A stretch of DNA of 64,000 nucleotides from Saprospiraceae bacterium (GCA_026993525.1 JALWSS010000084.1:1-64000); one strand, 5' to 3'. Shown: positions 1-8,185, counted from the first letter of the stretch. The notes: generated from the sequence alone by a model not told the origin. Numbers and translations: made by a program.

Positions 1-30
1 TGAGGTTTTTAGAGGTTTTTAGAGGTTTTG

Positions 31-235
31 GAGGTTTTTGTCCCGAGGCAAGCTCGGGATTGAGACCCCATCAGGCGCTGACTTTCGGTCAGCTCCTGAA
101 TTCTCCTTGCGGTTTATTAGAGGTTTATTAGAGGTTTTTGAGGTTTTTGGTCCCGAGGCAAGCTCGGGATTGAGGTTTTTGAGACCCCATCAGGCGCTGA
201 CTTTCGGTCAGCTCCTGAATTCTCCTTGCGGTTTT
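31..235. repeat. Two copies of a ~75-bp unit in a GAGGTTTTT field
   Basis: The unit at 41-114 recurs at 151-235. Each copy opens with a small palindrome (TCCCGAG, 5-nt loop, CTCGGGA) and continues through a second hairpin (GCTGAC/GTCAGC stem). The second copy differs by an extra ~9 bp made of the local GAGGTTTTT repeat, so the units are embedded in, and were edited by, the short tandem repeat that fills positions 1-290. No coding sequence is credible here. Confidence 0.8.
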
Positions 236-284
236 TGGGAGGTTTTTTTTGAGGTTTTTCGAAGGTTTTTTGGTGGTTTTTTTT

Positions 285-305
285 AGACGTTGCGGTGCAA
301 CGTCT
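285..305. repeat. Palindrome AGACGTTGC/GCAACGTCT
   Basis: A perfect 9-bp inverted repeat (AGACGTTGC, loop GGT, GCAACGTCT) lies just beyond the 3' end of the oligopeptidase gene. It has a T-run before it on the plus strand and none after it on either strand, so it does not have the layout of an intrinsic terminator. It is better read as a REP-like palindrome. Confidence 0.7.
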
Positions 306-337
306 CTACGGGCTCGGTATAAACACCTTGAGGGGTG

Positions 338-2521
338 TTACTGTTCGACCTTGACGCCGGCCCGGCCGTCCAGGTCGAGCAGGAAGGCGTATTCCATGGC
401 AATTTCCTTGTAAACCCTGAAGCGGCCTGACTGACCGCCGTGGCCGGCATCCATGTTGGTGTGCAGCAGCAGGGGGTTGTTGTCGGTTTTCAATTCTCTC
501 AGCTTCGCAACCCATTTGGCGGGCTCCCAGTATTGCACCTGCGAATCGTGCAGGCCGGTGGTGACCAGCAGGCTGGGGTAGTCTTTGGCTTCCACGTTGT
601 CATAGGGCGAATACGAGAGCATGTACTCGTAATATTCTTTTTTGTGCGGGTCGCCCCATTCGTCCCACTCAAAGGTGGTCAGGGGGATGCTTTCGTCCAG
701 CATGGTGGTCACCACATCCACAAAGGGCACGGCAGCGATGACCCCATTGAAGAGATCGGGCCGCATGTTGACGACGGCTCCCATGAGCAGACCGCCGGCG
801 CTGCCGCCCATGGCATAGAGGTGCTCAGGGCTGGTGTATTTTTCTTTTACGAGGTACTCACCGCAATCGATGAAATCGTAAAAGGTGTTCTTTTTCTTCA
901 GCAATTTTCCATCTTCGTACCACTGGCGCCCCATTTCCTGGCCACCCCTGATGTGGGCAATGGCAAAGGCGAATCCCCGGTCGAGAAGGCTGAGTCTTGA
1001 TGGTGAGAAAGAAGGGTCGATGCTGTAACCGTAACTGCCGTAGCCGTACAGCAACAGCGGCTGTTTTCCGTCTTTTTTGAAGCCTTTCCGGTAAACGATG
1101 GAGATGGGCACCCTGACGCCATCCCGGGCCGTGGCGAAGATGCGTTCGCTCACATAATTGCTACGGTCAAAGCCCCCCAGCACCTCCTGCTCCTTCATGA
1201 TCTTCTTTTGCTTCGACTTCATGTTGTAGTCAAAAACGGAAGGCGGTGTAGTCATGGACTGATAGCTGATCCTGACCACATCGGTCTCATAGCCCGGATT
1301 GTTGGAAAGGCGGGCTACATAGGCGTCTTCGCCGTAGTCAATGTAGTGGTCATCGCTGCCGTCCCAGGCTTTGATCCTGGTTTTTATCTGGCCGTTGATT
1401 CGCTCCTGCAAAACCAGGAAGTTTTTGAACAATTCAAAACCCTGCAGGAAAGCATCCTCCCGGTGCGGGATCACTTCTTTCCAGTTTTCTTTGGTAGTGG
1501 CGTTTTCATCCGTTTCCATCAGCCTGAAGTTCCTGGCGTCCATGTTGGTGCGGATGTACCACTTGCCACCGGCGTGGTCGGCACTGTATTCAAGGCCCCG
1601 CTCACGCGGCTGCAGCACTCTCCAGTCACCGTCGGGGTTGGAAGCGTCGAGGTAGCGGTATTCCTGTGAAAGCGTCTGCCAGGAAGCAGCAATGATGTAC
1701 TTTTTCGACTTGCTTTTGCCGAGGCTCAGGTTGAAGGTGGGGTCTTTCTCGTGGTAAACTTCTTCATCGTCGGAATACGGCGTCCCGAGCCGGTGTTTCA
1801 TGATCTTGTAAACCCTCAGGGTTTCGTCTTTGAGGCCATAGAAGATGGTTTTGTTGTCATTGGCCCATTCGATGCTGCCGTTGGTGCCGGGTATGTGGTC
1901 TTCGAGCATCTCTCCCGTTTCCAGGTTTTTGAACCTGACGGTGTATATGCGCCGGCTGAGGGTGTCTTCGGCAAAGGCCAGGAGCCTGTTGTCGGGGCTT
2001 ACCTCCAGGCCAGCGGCGTTGTAATAATCGTAAGGCTCTGCCATTTCATTGACATTGAGCATGATCTCCTCCGGTGCATCCAGTGTTCCTTTTTTCCGGC
2101 ACCAGATGGGATACTCCAGGCCCTCGTCATAGCGGTAGTAGTACAAGTAGCCATTGTCCAACTGAGGCACAGATTCGTCTTTCTCTTTGATGCGGCCTTT
2201 TATCTCTTCGAAAAGTTCATCCTGGACTCCGGCAAGGTGTTCCATCACAGCAGCCTGGTAGGCGTTTTCAGCTTCCAGATAAGCGATGACCTCCGGGTTT
2301 TCCCGCTCTCGCAGCCAGTAGTACTTGTCCACACGGGTATGCCCGTGTTCTGTCATTTCATGGGGCTTTTGAGCTGCTTCCGGGGCTTCGAGCTGAGCCG
2401 CTTTTGTGTGCATTCCTGACATGTTTTTTTCAGTTTTTGACGGTTCTTCGCCGCAGGCGGCAACGAAAAAGGCAAGCGTTAATCCGGCAAACAGAAGTTG
2501 GGTGCAACGCAAAGGTCTCAT
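338..2521 (-). CDS. Prolyl oligopeptidase family (S9A, oligopeptidase B-like) lipoprotein
   Basis: This is a serine peptidase that cleaves short peptides, probably in the periplasm or on the outer-membrane side. The first ~23 residues form a lipoprotein signal with a lipobox ending VAAC (Cys23). Residues ~60-430 look like the beta-propeller and the C-terminal ~270 residues are the alpha/beta-hydrolase. The triad can be read directly: nucleophile Ser574 in GGSAGG, Asp659 in LHDSQV and His694 in AGHGG. The length of 727 residues fits oligopeptidase B (about 680-720) plus the signal. Oligopeptidase B cuts after basic residues and prolyl oligopeptidase after proline; the sequence alone does not settle which, though the pattern favours the B type. 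It stands alone with repeats on both sides. Confidence 0.9.
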   Translation of the reverse strand: MRPLRCTQLLFAGLTLAFFVAACGEEPSKTEKNMSGMHTKAAQLEAPEAAQKPHEMTEHGHTRVDKYYWLRERENPEVIAYLEAENAYQAAVMEHLAGVQDELFEEIKGRIKEKDESVPQLDNGYLYYYRYDEGLEYPIWCRKKGTLDAPEEIMLNVNEMAEPYDYYNAAGLEVSPDNRLLAFAEDTLSRRIYTVRFKNLETGEMLEDHIPGTNGSIEWANDNKTIFYGLKDETLRVYKIMKHRLGTPYSDDEEVYHEKDPTFNLSLGKSKSKKYIIAASWQTLSQEYRYLDASNPDGDWRVLQPRERGLEYSADHAGGKWYIRTNMDARNFRLMETDENATTKENWKEVIPHREDAFLQGFELFKNFLVLQERINGQIKTRIKAWDGSDDHYIDYGEDAYVARLSNNPGYETDVVRISYQSMTTPPSVFDYNMKSKQKKIMKEQEVLGGFDRSNYVSERIFATARDGVRVPISIVYRKGFKKDGKQPLLLYGYGSYGYSIDPSFSPSRLSLLDRGFAFAIAHIRGGQEMGRQWYEDGKLLKKKNTFYDFIDCGEYLVKEKYTSPEHLYAMGGSAGGLLMGAVVNMRPDLFNGVIAAVPFVDVVTTMLDESIPLTTFEWDEWGDPHKKEYYEYMLSYSPYDNVEAKDYPSLLVTTGLHDSQVQYWEPAKWVAKLRELKTDNNPLLLHTNMDAGHGGQSGRFRVYKEIAMEYAFLLDLDGRAGVKVEQ

Positions 2522-2680
2522 GGCAATGATTTGGTTGAGTGCTGAAATTTACCCGGCAAAGGAAAGAAAATTTGTGTTGGCTCGTAGCTCCCCGAGGGAT
2601 CGGGGCAGGCCGTGGCTCGTAGCTCGTGGCTCGTAGCTCGTAGCTCGTGGCTGAATCTGCTAAACCTCATAATCCTTCAT

Positions 2681-2698
2681 CCCCGATGAATATCGGGG
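2681..2698. repeat. Hairpin CCCCGAT-gaat-ATCGGGG, copy 1
   Basis: A 7-bp inverted repeat with a 4-nt loop, embedded in a TCATAAYCC-type tandem array. Near-identical copies occur at 8121-8138, 26213-26230 and 33414-33431, always inside the same sort of array. Confidence 0.8.
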
Positions 2699-2929
2699 TC
2701 ATAAACCTTCATAATCATAAACCACAGAGTTTAACAGAGTTTTTCCACAGAGTTTAACAGAGTTTGATCACAGCGTTAACCGGAGATGGTGCCCAACCCT
2801 ACACCCTACACCCTACTCAGGGATGAGGGATGCCCCGATAGCCATCGGGGGAGGGATGAGGGATGAGGAATGAGGAATGACAGAGCTAGCTCCCCCAACT
2901 CTACACCCTACTCCCTGCCGAAGCCTGCC

Positions 2930-2970
2930 CTGTCCGGCTGGCCAGACGGGCTGGCCGTCAGACAGGGCAG
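2930..2970. repeat. Palindrome with CTGCCCTGTC/GACAGGGCAG arms
   Basis: Outer arms of 10 bp enclose an inner CTGGCCA/TGGCC inverted pair. A partial relative in the opposite orientation lies at about 7529-7571. Immediately downstream (2971-2989) is another hairpin, TCCCGAC/GTCGGGA, which recurs at 45552-45570. Confidence 0.65.
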
Positions 2971-3005
2971 TCCCGACGAATGTCGGGATACACCCTACAC
3001 CCTTC

Positions 3006-3034
3006 AAAAAAAGCCTCCCCCGAAGGGGAGGCCC
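3006..3034 (-). terminator. Intrinsic terminator-like hairpin, minus strand
   Basis: The minus strand reads GCCTCCCC, a 4-nt loop, GGGGAGGC and then seven T residues, the classic layout of a Rho-independent terminator. No minus-strand gene lies directly upstream of it: the next gene in that direction is dapB on the opposite strand. It could end an antisense or small RNA, or be a relic. Confidence 0.6.
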
Positions 3035-3066
3035 TGTTGTGAGCCGCAAGGACTCTGAACAACAAA

Positions 3067-3092
3067 AATCGGCATTCTGACGGGTGCCGATT
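3067..3092. terminator. Hairpin AATCGGCA/TGCCGATT before dapB
   Basis: A perfect 8-bp stem with a 10-nt loop. On the minus strand it is followed by TTTTTGTT, so it could terminate there. On the plus strand it is followed by CTTG and would be a weak terminator in the dapB 5' region. Together with 3006-3034 it forms a tandem hairpin pair 80-165 bp before dapB. Confidence 0.45.
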
Positions 3093-3172
3093 CTTGAAGT
3101 CACAAAAGCGAAACATCCTGCATGGGAATTACTTCTTGTTAATTTGCGGGCCGGAATCCTAAAAATATTATT

Positions 3173-3889
3173 ATGAAAATCGGACTGATCGGATATGGCA
3201 AAATGGGAAAAACCATCGAAAGGCTGGCAGGGAAATACGGGAACGAAATCGTGCTGAAGATTGGCTCTTCCAATGCAGACCAACTGACGACAGAAAACCT
3301 GAAAGGCTGTGATGCCGTGATTGAGTTTACCCGGCCGGAGGCTGCTTTTGACAACATTGTGGCCTGCCTGAATGCAGGTGTACCGGTGGTGTCCGGCACC
3401 ACGGGGTGGTTGGACAAATTGCCGGAGGCGAAGAAAATCTGCGAAGAAAAAAAGGGGGCCTTTATTTATGCTTCCAATTTCAGTGTAGGTGTCAACCTGT
3501 TTTTTGCCATCAACCGGTACGTGGCCAAATTGATGAACGGGCATCCTGAATACCGGCCTTCCATCGGGGAGACACACCACACCCAAAAACTGGATGCTCC
3601 CAGCGGAACCGCCATCACCCTGGCCGAAGACCTGATCGGGCAGGTGGAGGGCCTGAAAGAATGGCAACTGGATGGCAGCGGCGATGCTGTATTGCCGGTG
3701 ACGGCGAAACGAATGCCCGATGTGCCGGGTACGCACATCATCAAATGGCAATCTGAAATAGACAGCATTGAACTCAAACACACCGCCCACTCCCGGGAGG
3801 GCTTTGCCGGCGGTGCCCTTCTGGCTGCAAATTGGCTGGTTGGCAGGCAGGGCTTTTTCACCATGCAGGATGTGCTGGGAATAGCATGA
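3173..3889 (+). CDS. dapB: 4-hydroxy-tetrahydrodipicolinate reductase
   Basis: It reduces the dapA product to tetrahydrodipicolinate with NAD(P)H in the lysine and diaminopimelate (peptidoglycan) pathway, in the cytoplasm. The N-terminal Rossmann motif is GYGKMGK (residues 7-13). The DapB signature GETHHTQKLDAPSGTA (132-147) carries the conserved His135/His136 and Lys139. The length of 238 residues matches the short Bacteroidota form of the enzyme. The ATG at 3173 is the first in frame and directly precedes the Rossmann beta-strand. A near-consensus promoter box (TTAATTTG, about 3139-3146) lies just upstream and a hairpin terminator follows. No other lysine genes are adjacent. Confidence 0.96.
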   Translation: MKIGLIGYGKMGKTIERLAGKYGNEIVLKIGSSNADQLTTENLKGCDAVIEFTRPEAAFDNIVACLNAGVPVVSGTTGWLDKLPEAKKICEEKKGAFIYASNFSVGVNLFFAINRYVAKLMNGHPEYRPSIGETHHTQKLDAPSGTAITLAEDLIGQVEGLKEWQLDGSGDAVLPVTAKRMPDVPGTHIIKWQSEIDSIELKHTAHSREGFAGGALLAANWLVGRQGFFTMQDVLGIA

Positions 3890-3894
3890 AAAAT

Positions 3895-3926
3895 GCCCGC
3901 CCGGACGTGGCCGGACGGGCTGTTTT
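3895..3926 (+). terminator. Intrinsic terminator of dapB
   Basis: GCCCGCCCGG pairs with CCGGACGGGC (one mismatch) across a 6-nt spacer and is followed by TGTTTT, starting five bases after the dapB stop codon. Confidence 0.75.
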
Positions 3927-3929
3927 GGG

Positions 3930-3972
3930 GTTAAGCGTTTAGAGGAGTTTAGAGGGGTTTAGAGGAGTTTAG
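3930..3972. repeat. GTTTAGAGGA tandem repeat
   Basis: Four copies of a 10-bp unit (gtttagaggR) fill the space between the convergent dapB and the outer-membrane barrel gene and run into the 3' end of the latter. The same family recurs at about 14225-14300 and 29318-29360. Confidence 0.7.
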
Positions 3973-4529
3973 AAGCGGTATCCGATACCGGTGCTGAGGA
4001 AGGTGGTGCCAAAGCCCAGTTCAGAATAAATGCTGAAACCGTAGGCGATGTCATACGCTGCACCGACAAATCCGGTGTAAAGCAATTCGGTGGAATTGGG
4101 CTTGAGGCCCAGGTGCCTGGAGAAAAAGTCAAACGAGCCCTGGTTGGTTTCTAACTTTGAGAAGGTAAGCCCGAGTTGCATCCCTCCGTACAGGTCCAGT
4201 TTCTCAATCCTGTCAATGTGAAAGGCAGCTTTCATGGCAGCCTGTTGGTAGGTGTGTTTGAGTTGCTGAAACAGCCCGTCAGAAACAATATATTGGGAGC
4301 CGTCATAGCTGACACGGCTGTAAGACAGGCCCAGGCTGAATTTTGAAGAGAATTTGTGTTGCAACTGAATGTTGAATGGAAGGAAGTTGTTTTGGCCTCC
4401 TTCAAAAGCGGTGGCGGTTTGGCCGAGGCCGATTCCTGCCATGATCTTTGTGTTTGGGGAAGCTGTGTTTTGAGCGTTGCCGAAGGCGAAGAAAAGAAAA
4501 CTGAAAAATGCGATCAAGGTGGTTCTCAT
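3969..4529 (-). CDS. Small outer-membrane beta-barrel protein, function unknown
   Basis: A protein of 186 residues. I start it at the ATG at 4529 because the sequence from there opens with a good signal peptide (MRTTLIAFFSFLFFAFGNAQ, cut after AQ); the longer frame upstream adds 32 residues without such character. The rest is alternating hydrophobic/polar beta-strands with many Gly, Tyr and Phe residues, ending in Tyr-Arg-Phe, the terminal aromatic typical of barrels recognised by the BAM complex. It resembles the porin-type small barrels common in Bacteroidota (8-10 strands). The substrate cannot be told. Confidence 0.75.
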   Translation of the reverse strand: MRTTLIAFFSFLFFAFGNAQNTASPNTKIMAGIGLGQTATAFEGGQNNFLPFNIQLQHKFSSKFSLGLSYSRVSYDGSQYIVSDGLFQQLKHTYQQAAMKAAFHIDRIEKLDLYGGMQLGLTFSKLETNQGSFDFFSRHLGLKPNSTELLYTGFVGAAYDIAYGFSIYSELGFGTTFLSTGIGYRF

Positions 4530-4971
4530 GGGAAACTGATTTTTGATTGACCTCCCTTCCCGGCTGACGCCGTAAAGCAGAGGATGGGTTTGACGAATGG
4601 TTTTGATTCTGTGGTGGCAGGCCACCCTGGGGTTAAAGGTTCAGGTAAAGGTCAATCTCGAATAGGTGCGAATTTTTAGTTTCCCAAAATTTTGAATGCG
4701 TATGAAAAAACGATGCCCAAATAACGACCCGGAATCAAAAAGAAACAACTTTCAACCGGTGATTTTTGGCAACCGCCAAAACGAGCGGCAAATGTATCTT
4801 GGGCCCGCATTTGAAATCGAACGGTACGGTAAAAAAATTGTAAACGTTGCCGGTTGTTTTTAGCAGCTGCCTTGCAAAACGTTTAGCTGGAGCTTGTAGC
4901 CGGGAATGCGGTCCCGGAAAAAGGCTCGGCCCTGTGTGCAGGATCCGGATTCCTCTGCGAGGGGGATTTTC
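4530..4971. other. Intergenic region between divergent genes
   Basis: A 440-bp spacer between the barrel gene (-) and the cysteine desulfurase (+). It is more AT-rich in the middle and must hold both promoters. The only local structure I see is CCGGGA/TCCCGG (about 4899-4916), a 6-bp stem followed by five A residues. No gene is supported. Confidence 0.5.
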
Positions 4972-4979
4972 TAACTTTG
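4972..4979 (+). promoter_or_regulatory. Bacteroidota -7 box TAACTTTG before the desulfurase gene
   Basis: TAACTTTG matches the TAnnTTTG -7 element of the primary sigma factor in Bacteroidota and lies 65 bp before the chosen ATG. No clear TTTG -33 element is visible at the right spacing. Confidence 0.45.
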
Positions 4980-5043
4980 CATGCTTTCATTGGCACCGAA
5001 ACCGGGGTCATTTCGGAAAGAGGACACAATTCAATTTTTTTTG

Positions 5044-6198
5044 ATGAGAATTTACCTTGACAACGCAGCAACAACCCCGCTCCGAACGGAAGTCATTGAA
5101 GAGATGAACCGTTGTATGCGGGACATCTACGGCAACCCTTCCAGTATTCATGCGGAAGGCCGAAAGGCGCGTGCCGCCATAGAAGAGGCCCGCAAAACAG
5201 TGGCCAATGCCATTGGTGCTTCCATTGGCGAAGTGTTTTTTACCTCCGGTGGTACCGAGAGCAACAACATGGCCATCAAGTGTTCTGTGAGAGACCTGGG
5301 CGTTTCCCGCATCATTTCCTCGCCAATGGAACACCATTGCGTGCTGCACCCTTTGGATGTGGTGAAAAAGCACGGGGTGAAAATTGACCTGGTAGAAGTG
5401 GATGCCCGGGGGAGGATCAATTATGAACACCTGGAACAATTGCTCAAAGCAGGCGGTGACAATAAAACGATGGTGTCTTTGATGCACGCCAATAATGAAA
5501 TCGGCACTTTGAGCGATATGAGCCGAATCTCCCAACTGTGCGAAGCGTATGGTGCGCTTTACCACTCAGATACCGTTCAGACAATTGCCCACCTGCCCAT
5601 TGATGTTTCAAAAACAAAAATTCATTTCCTGGCCGGCGGTGCCCACAAATTTCACGGCCCCAAGGGTGCGGGCTTCATTTATATCAACAGCGAAGCAACG
5701 CTCAAACCATTCATTGACGGTGGCTCGCAAGAGCGCAACATGCGGGGCGGAACAGAAAACATTTACGGCATAGTCGGCATGGCCCGGGCTTTGGAGTTGG
5801 GTGTGGCAGAAATGGAAAGCCACCGCACCCACATTGAAGGCTTGCGCAGCTACCTGATGGAGCAACTTCAAAAGCGCTATCACGACATTCAGTTCCTCGG
5901 TGATTACGACGGCCAATACAATTACAGGGTACTCAATGTGTCGTTCCCTCCCTCCAAAAACTCGGAAATGCTGCTGTTGCACCTCGATATTCTGGGAATA
6001 AGCGCCAGCGGCGGTTCAGCTTGCAGTTCTGGTGCTGAGACCCGCTCTCATGTGCTCAAAGCAATAGGAGCCGACCCCGGCCGCAAAGCCATCCGCTTCT
6101 CATTCTCATTCATGAACACCAAAGCGGACATTGACTATCTGCTGGATAAACTTGACACCCTGCTGGAAAAACGGCAGGCTACACCAGCACTTGGTTGA
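5044..6198 (+). CDS. Cysteine desulfurase (NifS/IscS family)
   Basis: A PLP enzyme that takes sulfur from cysteine to give a persulfide for Fe-S cluster or tRNA thiolation. The start at 5044 places the family's N-terminal motif MRIYLDNAATTP at residue 1; the longer frame from 4981 adds 21 unlike residues. The PLP lysine is Lys202 in GGAHKFHGPKG, and His98 and Asn150 region motifs are intact. The sulfur-carrying Cys327 sits in ASGGSACSSG, the long flexible loop of the group I (IscS/NifS) class. It has 384 residues. No iscU, iscA or suf genes are next to it, so the acceptor is not known. The FabH-like gene follows after 21 bp and is probably co-transcribed. Confidence 0.92.
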   Translation: MRIYLDNAATTPLRTEVIEEMNRCMRDIYGNPSSIHAEGRKARAAIEEARKTVANAIGASIGEVFFTSGGTESNNMAIKCSVRDLGVSRIISSPMEHHCVLHPLDVVKKHGVKIDLVEVDARGRINYEHLEQLLKAGGDNKTMVSLMHANNEIGTLSDMSRISQLCEAYGALYHSDTVQTIAHLPIDVSKTKIHFLAGGAHKFHGPKGAGFIYINSEATLKPFIDGGSQERNMRGGTENIYGIVGMARALELGVAEMESHRTHIEGLRSYLMEQLQKRYHDIQFLGDYDGQYNYRVLNVSFPPSKNSEMLLLHLDILGISASGGSACSSGAETRSHVLKAIGADPGRKAIRFSFSFMNTKADIDYLLDKLDTLLEKRQATPALG

Positions 6199-6219
6199 TC
6201 TTCGTCAAAACCTGACATT

Positions 6220-7290
6220 ATGCCCAACTCCAGGATTGCAGGAATCGGTTATTACATCCCCGAAAAAACGGTGACCAACTTTGACCTGATGCGCTACATG
6301 GATACCTCCGACGAGTGGATCCAGGAACGAAGCGGCATCGTGGAAAGACACTACGCCAAACGCTTTGAAGAAACCACTTCAGTGCTGGGGGCCAAAGCGG
6401 CCCGCATCGCCATCGAGCGGGCGGGCATCGCACCTGAAGAAGTGGATTTTATCATCTTCGCAACACTAAGCCCTGACTATTTCTTCCCCGGCTGCGGGGT
6501 ACTGATGCAAAGAGAACTGGGTATAGCAAAAACGGAAATCGGCGCACTGGATGTGCGCAACCAGTGCTCAGGATTCATCTATGCCCTGACCGTCGGCGAT
6601 CAGTTTATCCGTTCCGGAATGTACAAAAACATCCTGGTGGTAGGTGCCGAGGTACACTCCATGGGCCTGGACTTCACCACCCGGGGGCGCAATGTCACCG
6701 TGCTCTTTGGCGACGGCGCCGGAGCAGTGGTGCTGCAACCCACGGAAGAGGAAGGCAAAGGCATACTCACCTGCCGCCTGCATTCTGACGGAACCTATGC
6801 CGAAGAACTGGCCATGATCAACCCCGGTTCTCACAGCGGGTATCACCTTCGCAAACTCGGACTGGATGCCGACCTCGGCTTTGATGAAAACCTGGAGTTC
6901 GGGGGCCTTTTTGTGACGCAAAAAATGCTGGACGAAGGCATGCTCTTCCCTACCATGAACGGGCAACTGGTCTTCAAAACCGCTGTGATCAAGTTCATTC
7001 AGGTGATCAATGAAGTGCTGAAGGACCAGGGCTATTCCCCTTCGGATATTGACCTTTTCATCCCCCACCAGGCCAACCTGCGCATCTCGCAATTTGTGCA
7101 AAAGAAACTCCGCCTTTCCGATGACCAGGTCTGGAACAACATCCAGCGCTTTGGAAATACCACCGCAGCCACCATCCCCATTGCCCTCGCAGAAGCCTGG
7201 GAGGCCGGGAAAGTAAAGGAAGGTGACCTGCTCTGCTTCGCCGCCTTCGGAAGTGGTTTCACCTGGGGCGCTACCTTGATAAGGTGGTGA
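6220..7290 (+). CDS. 3-oxoacyl-ACP synthase III family protein (FabH-like)
   Basis: A thiolase-fold condensing enzyme that joins an acyl-CoA starter to malonyl-ACP. The triad is readable: Cys116 (RNQCSGF), His283 (PHQANLRI) and Asn313 (FGNTTAATIP). GFTWGATL near the C terminus is the usual FabH ending. At 356 residues it is longer than housekeeping FabH (about 320-330), with an insertion around residues 190-250 (HSGYHLRKLGLDADLGF). That makes it more like the Bacteroidota FabH paralogues, which may use longer or branched starters in specialised lipid synthesis. It lies 21 bp after the cysteine desulfurase. FabH itself is the main alternative reading. Confidence 0.88.
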   Translation: MPNSRIAGIGYYIPEKTVTNFDLMRYMDTSDEWIQERSGIVERHYAKRFEETTSVLGAKAARIAIERAGIAPEEVDFIIFATLSPDYFFPGCGVLMQRELGIAKTEIGALDVRNQCSGFIYALTVGDQFIRSGMYKNILVVGAEVHSMGLDFTTRGRNVTVLFGDGAGAVVLQPTEEEGKGILTCRLHSDGTYAEELAMINPGSHSGYHLRKLGLDADLGFDENLEFGGLFVTQKMLDEGMLFPTMNGQLVFKTAVIKFIQVINEVLKDQGYSPSDIDLFIPHQANLRISQFVQKKLRLSDDQVWNNIQRFGNTTAATIPIALAEAWEAGKVKEGDLLCFAAFGSGFTWGATLIRW

Positions 7291-7385
7291 TCAGTAATCA
7301 GTGATCAGTGATCAGTAATCAGTAGGCAGTGATCAGTAATCAGTAGGCAGTGATCAGTAATCAGTGGGCAGTGGGCAGTGGGTCC
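7291..7385. repeat. ATCAGTA/ATCAGTG tandem repeat
   Basis: About a dozen imperfect copies of a 7-bp unit (atcagtR, with gGCAGT variants) start directly at the stop codon of the FabH-like gene; the TGA is part of the first unit. Confidence 0.8.
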
Positions 7386-7477
7386 CGGGGCTCCGCCCGG
7401 TACTTGTCAGAATCGTGGATTATGCGGATTAAGGGATTGCACGGATTGGGCATCCCGAGGCAAGCTCTGAACCAATA

Positions 7478-7616
7478 ACCCCTCATAACCCCTCATAACC
7501 CTTCATAACCCTTCATAACCCTTCATAATCCCTGTCTGCCGCCAGCCCGTCTGGCCGTCGGACAGGGCAGCTTCATAACCCCTCATAACCCCTCATAACC
7601 CCTCATAACCCTACCG
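7478..7616. repeat. CATAACCCYT tandem array, left part
   Basis: About nine copies of a 10-bp unit (tcataacccY), interrupted at about 7529-7571 by a CCCTGTC/GACAGGG palindrome. The array resumes on the other side of the MITE-like element (8033-8185), so it looks like one array split by an insertion. Confidence 0.85.
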
Positions 7617-8032
7617 ATTACCCACAAATCCTCATCACATCGGGAAGTGCCTCTGCAACCCGCATTGAATGTGAAAAAAATCCTTCTAATACCCTGGTGC
7701 CCTGGCTGTGCTAAAAAGTCGTGGCGACATCAGCCATCTTGTAACCCGCTGTTTCAACGGCGGGAATCTTGCCAGTACCCCTGGACACATCCAACTTCTA
7801 TTCAAAACATCACATCAGGAATAGCTTTAGCACCAAATCCGGGATGTGAATTGAAATTGATTCTGATGCTCTGTAAAGATGTTTGATGTGATTAGGGGTT
7901 AATTCGCTAACCCCTCGTTAAAACAAGGGGTTTCAAGATGTTTGATGGGGTAAAGGATGCTTTTTCAAGCCTCGGTTACTTCATGAGTCAGAGCTCTCAG
8001 AACCGGAATGATGGATTTGTGGGTAATGGATA
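7612..8032. mobile_element. MITE-like element, 411 bp between inverted repeats
   Basis: ATTACCCACAAATCC at 7617-7631 is repeated exactly, inverted, at 8013-8027. Extending outwards three bases (16 of 18 matching) brings both ends to a TA dinucleotide (7612-7613 and 8031-8032), the target duplication expected of IS630/Tc1-mariner type transposition. The element interrupts a CATAACCCYT array. Its composition differs from the array and it carries no transposase: the longest frame (7647-7886, 79 codons) shows no domain. Inside are two mutually exclusive hairpins sharing AACCCCT (7894-7915 and 7909-7932) flanked by direct repeats of AGATGTTTGATG (7877-7888 and 7936-7947), and another hairpin CCCGC/GCGGG around 7746-7766. 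The mobile origin is an inference from structure. Confidence 0.65.
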
Positions 8033-8185
8033 GCCTTCATAACCCCTCATAACCCTTCATAACCCTTCATAACCCTTCATAACCCTTCATAACCCTTCAT
8101 AACCCCTCATAACCCTTCATCCCCGATGAATATCGGGGTCATAACCCTTCATAACCCCTCAAAACCCCTCATAACCCTCCTTCCA
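8033..8185. repeat. CATAACCCYT tandem array, right part
   Basis: About thirteen copies of the 10-bp unit with a CCCCGAT-gaat-ATCGGGG hairpin (8121-8138) in the middle. The last unit runs into the stop codon region of the T9SS gene that ends at 8169 on the minus strand. Confidence 0.85.

Larger units (their letters stand above)
2522..3172. other. Gene-free spacer rich in short repeats and hairpins
   Basis: About 650 bp without a credible gene separate the oligopeptidase and dapB. The spacer holds an 8-bp tandem repeat (GTAGCTCG, about 2578-2652), the CCCCGAT/ATCGGGG hairpin (2681-2698), imperfect 'acagagttt' repeats (2720-2770), CCCTACA and GGGATGA runs (about 2795-2880), a long palindrome (2930-2970), a second one (2971-2989), and two terminator-like hairpins (3006-3034 and 3067-3092). 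The open frames are low-complexity translations of repeats. Confidence 0.75.

Noticed and set aside
38-286. Open frame of 82 codons at the left edge
   Set aside because: It is a translation of GAGGTTTTT repeats and duplicated palindromic units; Phe/Leu/Val-rich low complexity, no start context.
285-305. Terminator of the oligopeptidase gene
   Set aside because: The palindrome is followed by A residues, not T, on the minus strand, the strand on which the gene is read.
7647-7886. 79-codon frame inside the MITE-like element
   Set aside because: No domain, no hydrophobic core pattern, cysteine/proline-rich random composition; no sign of a transposase motif.
7478-8185. Possible CRISPR array
   Set aside because: Units are 10 bp and contiguous, without spacers of constant length, and there are no cas genes in the window.
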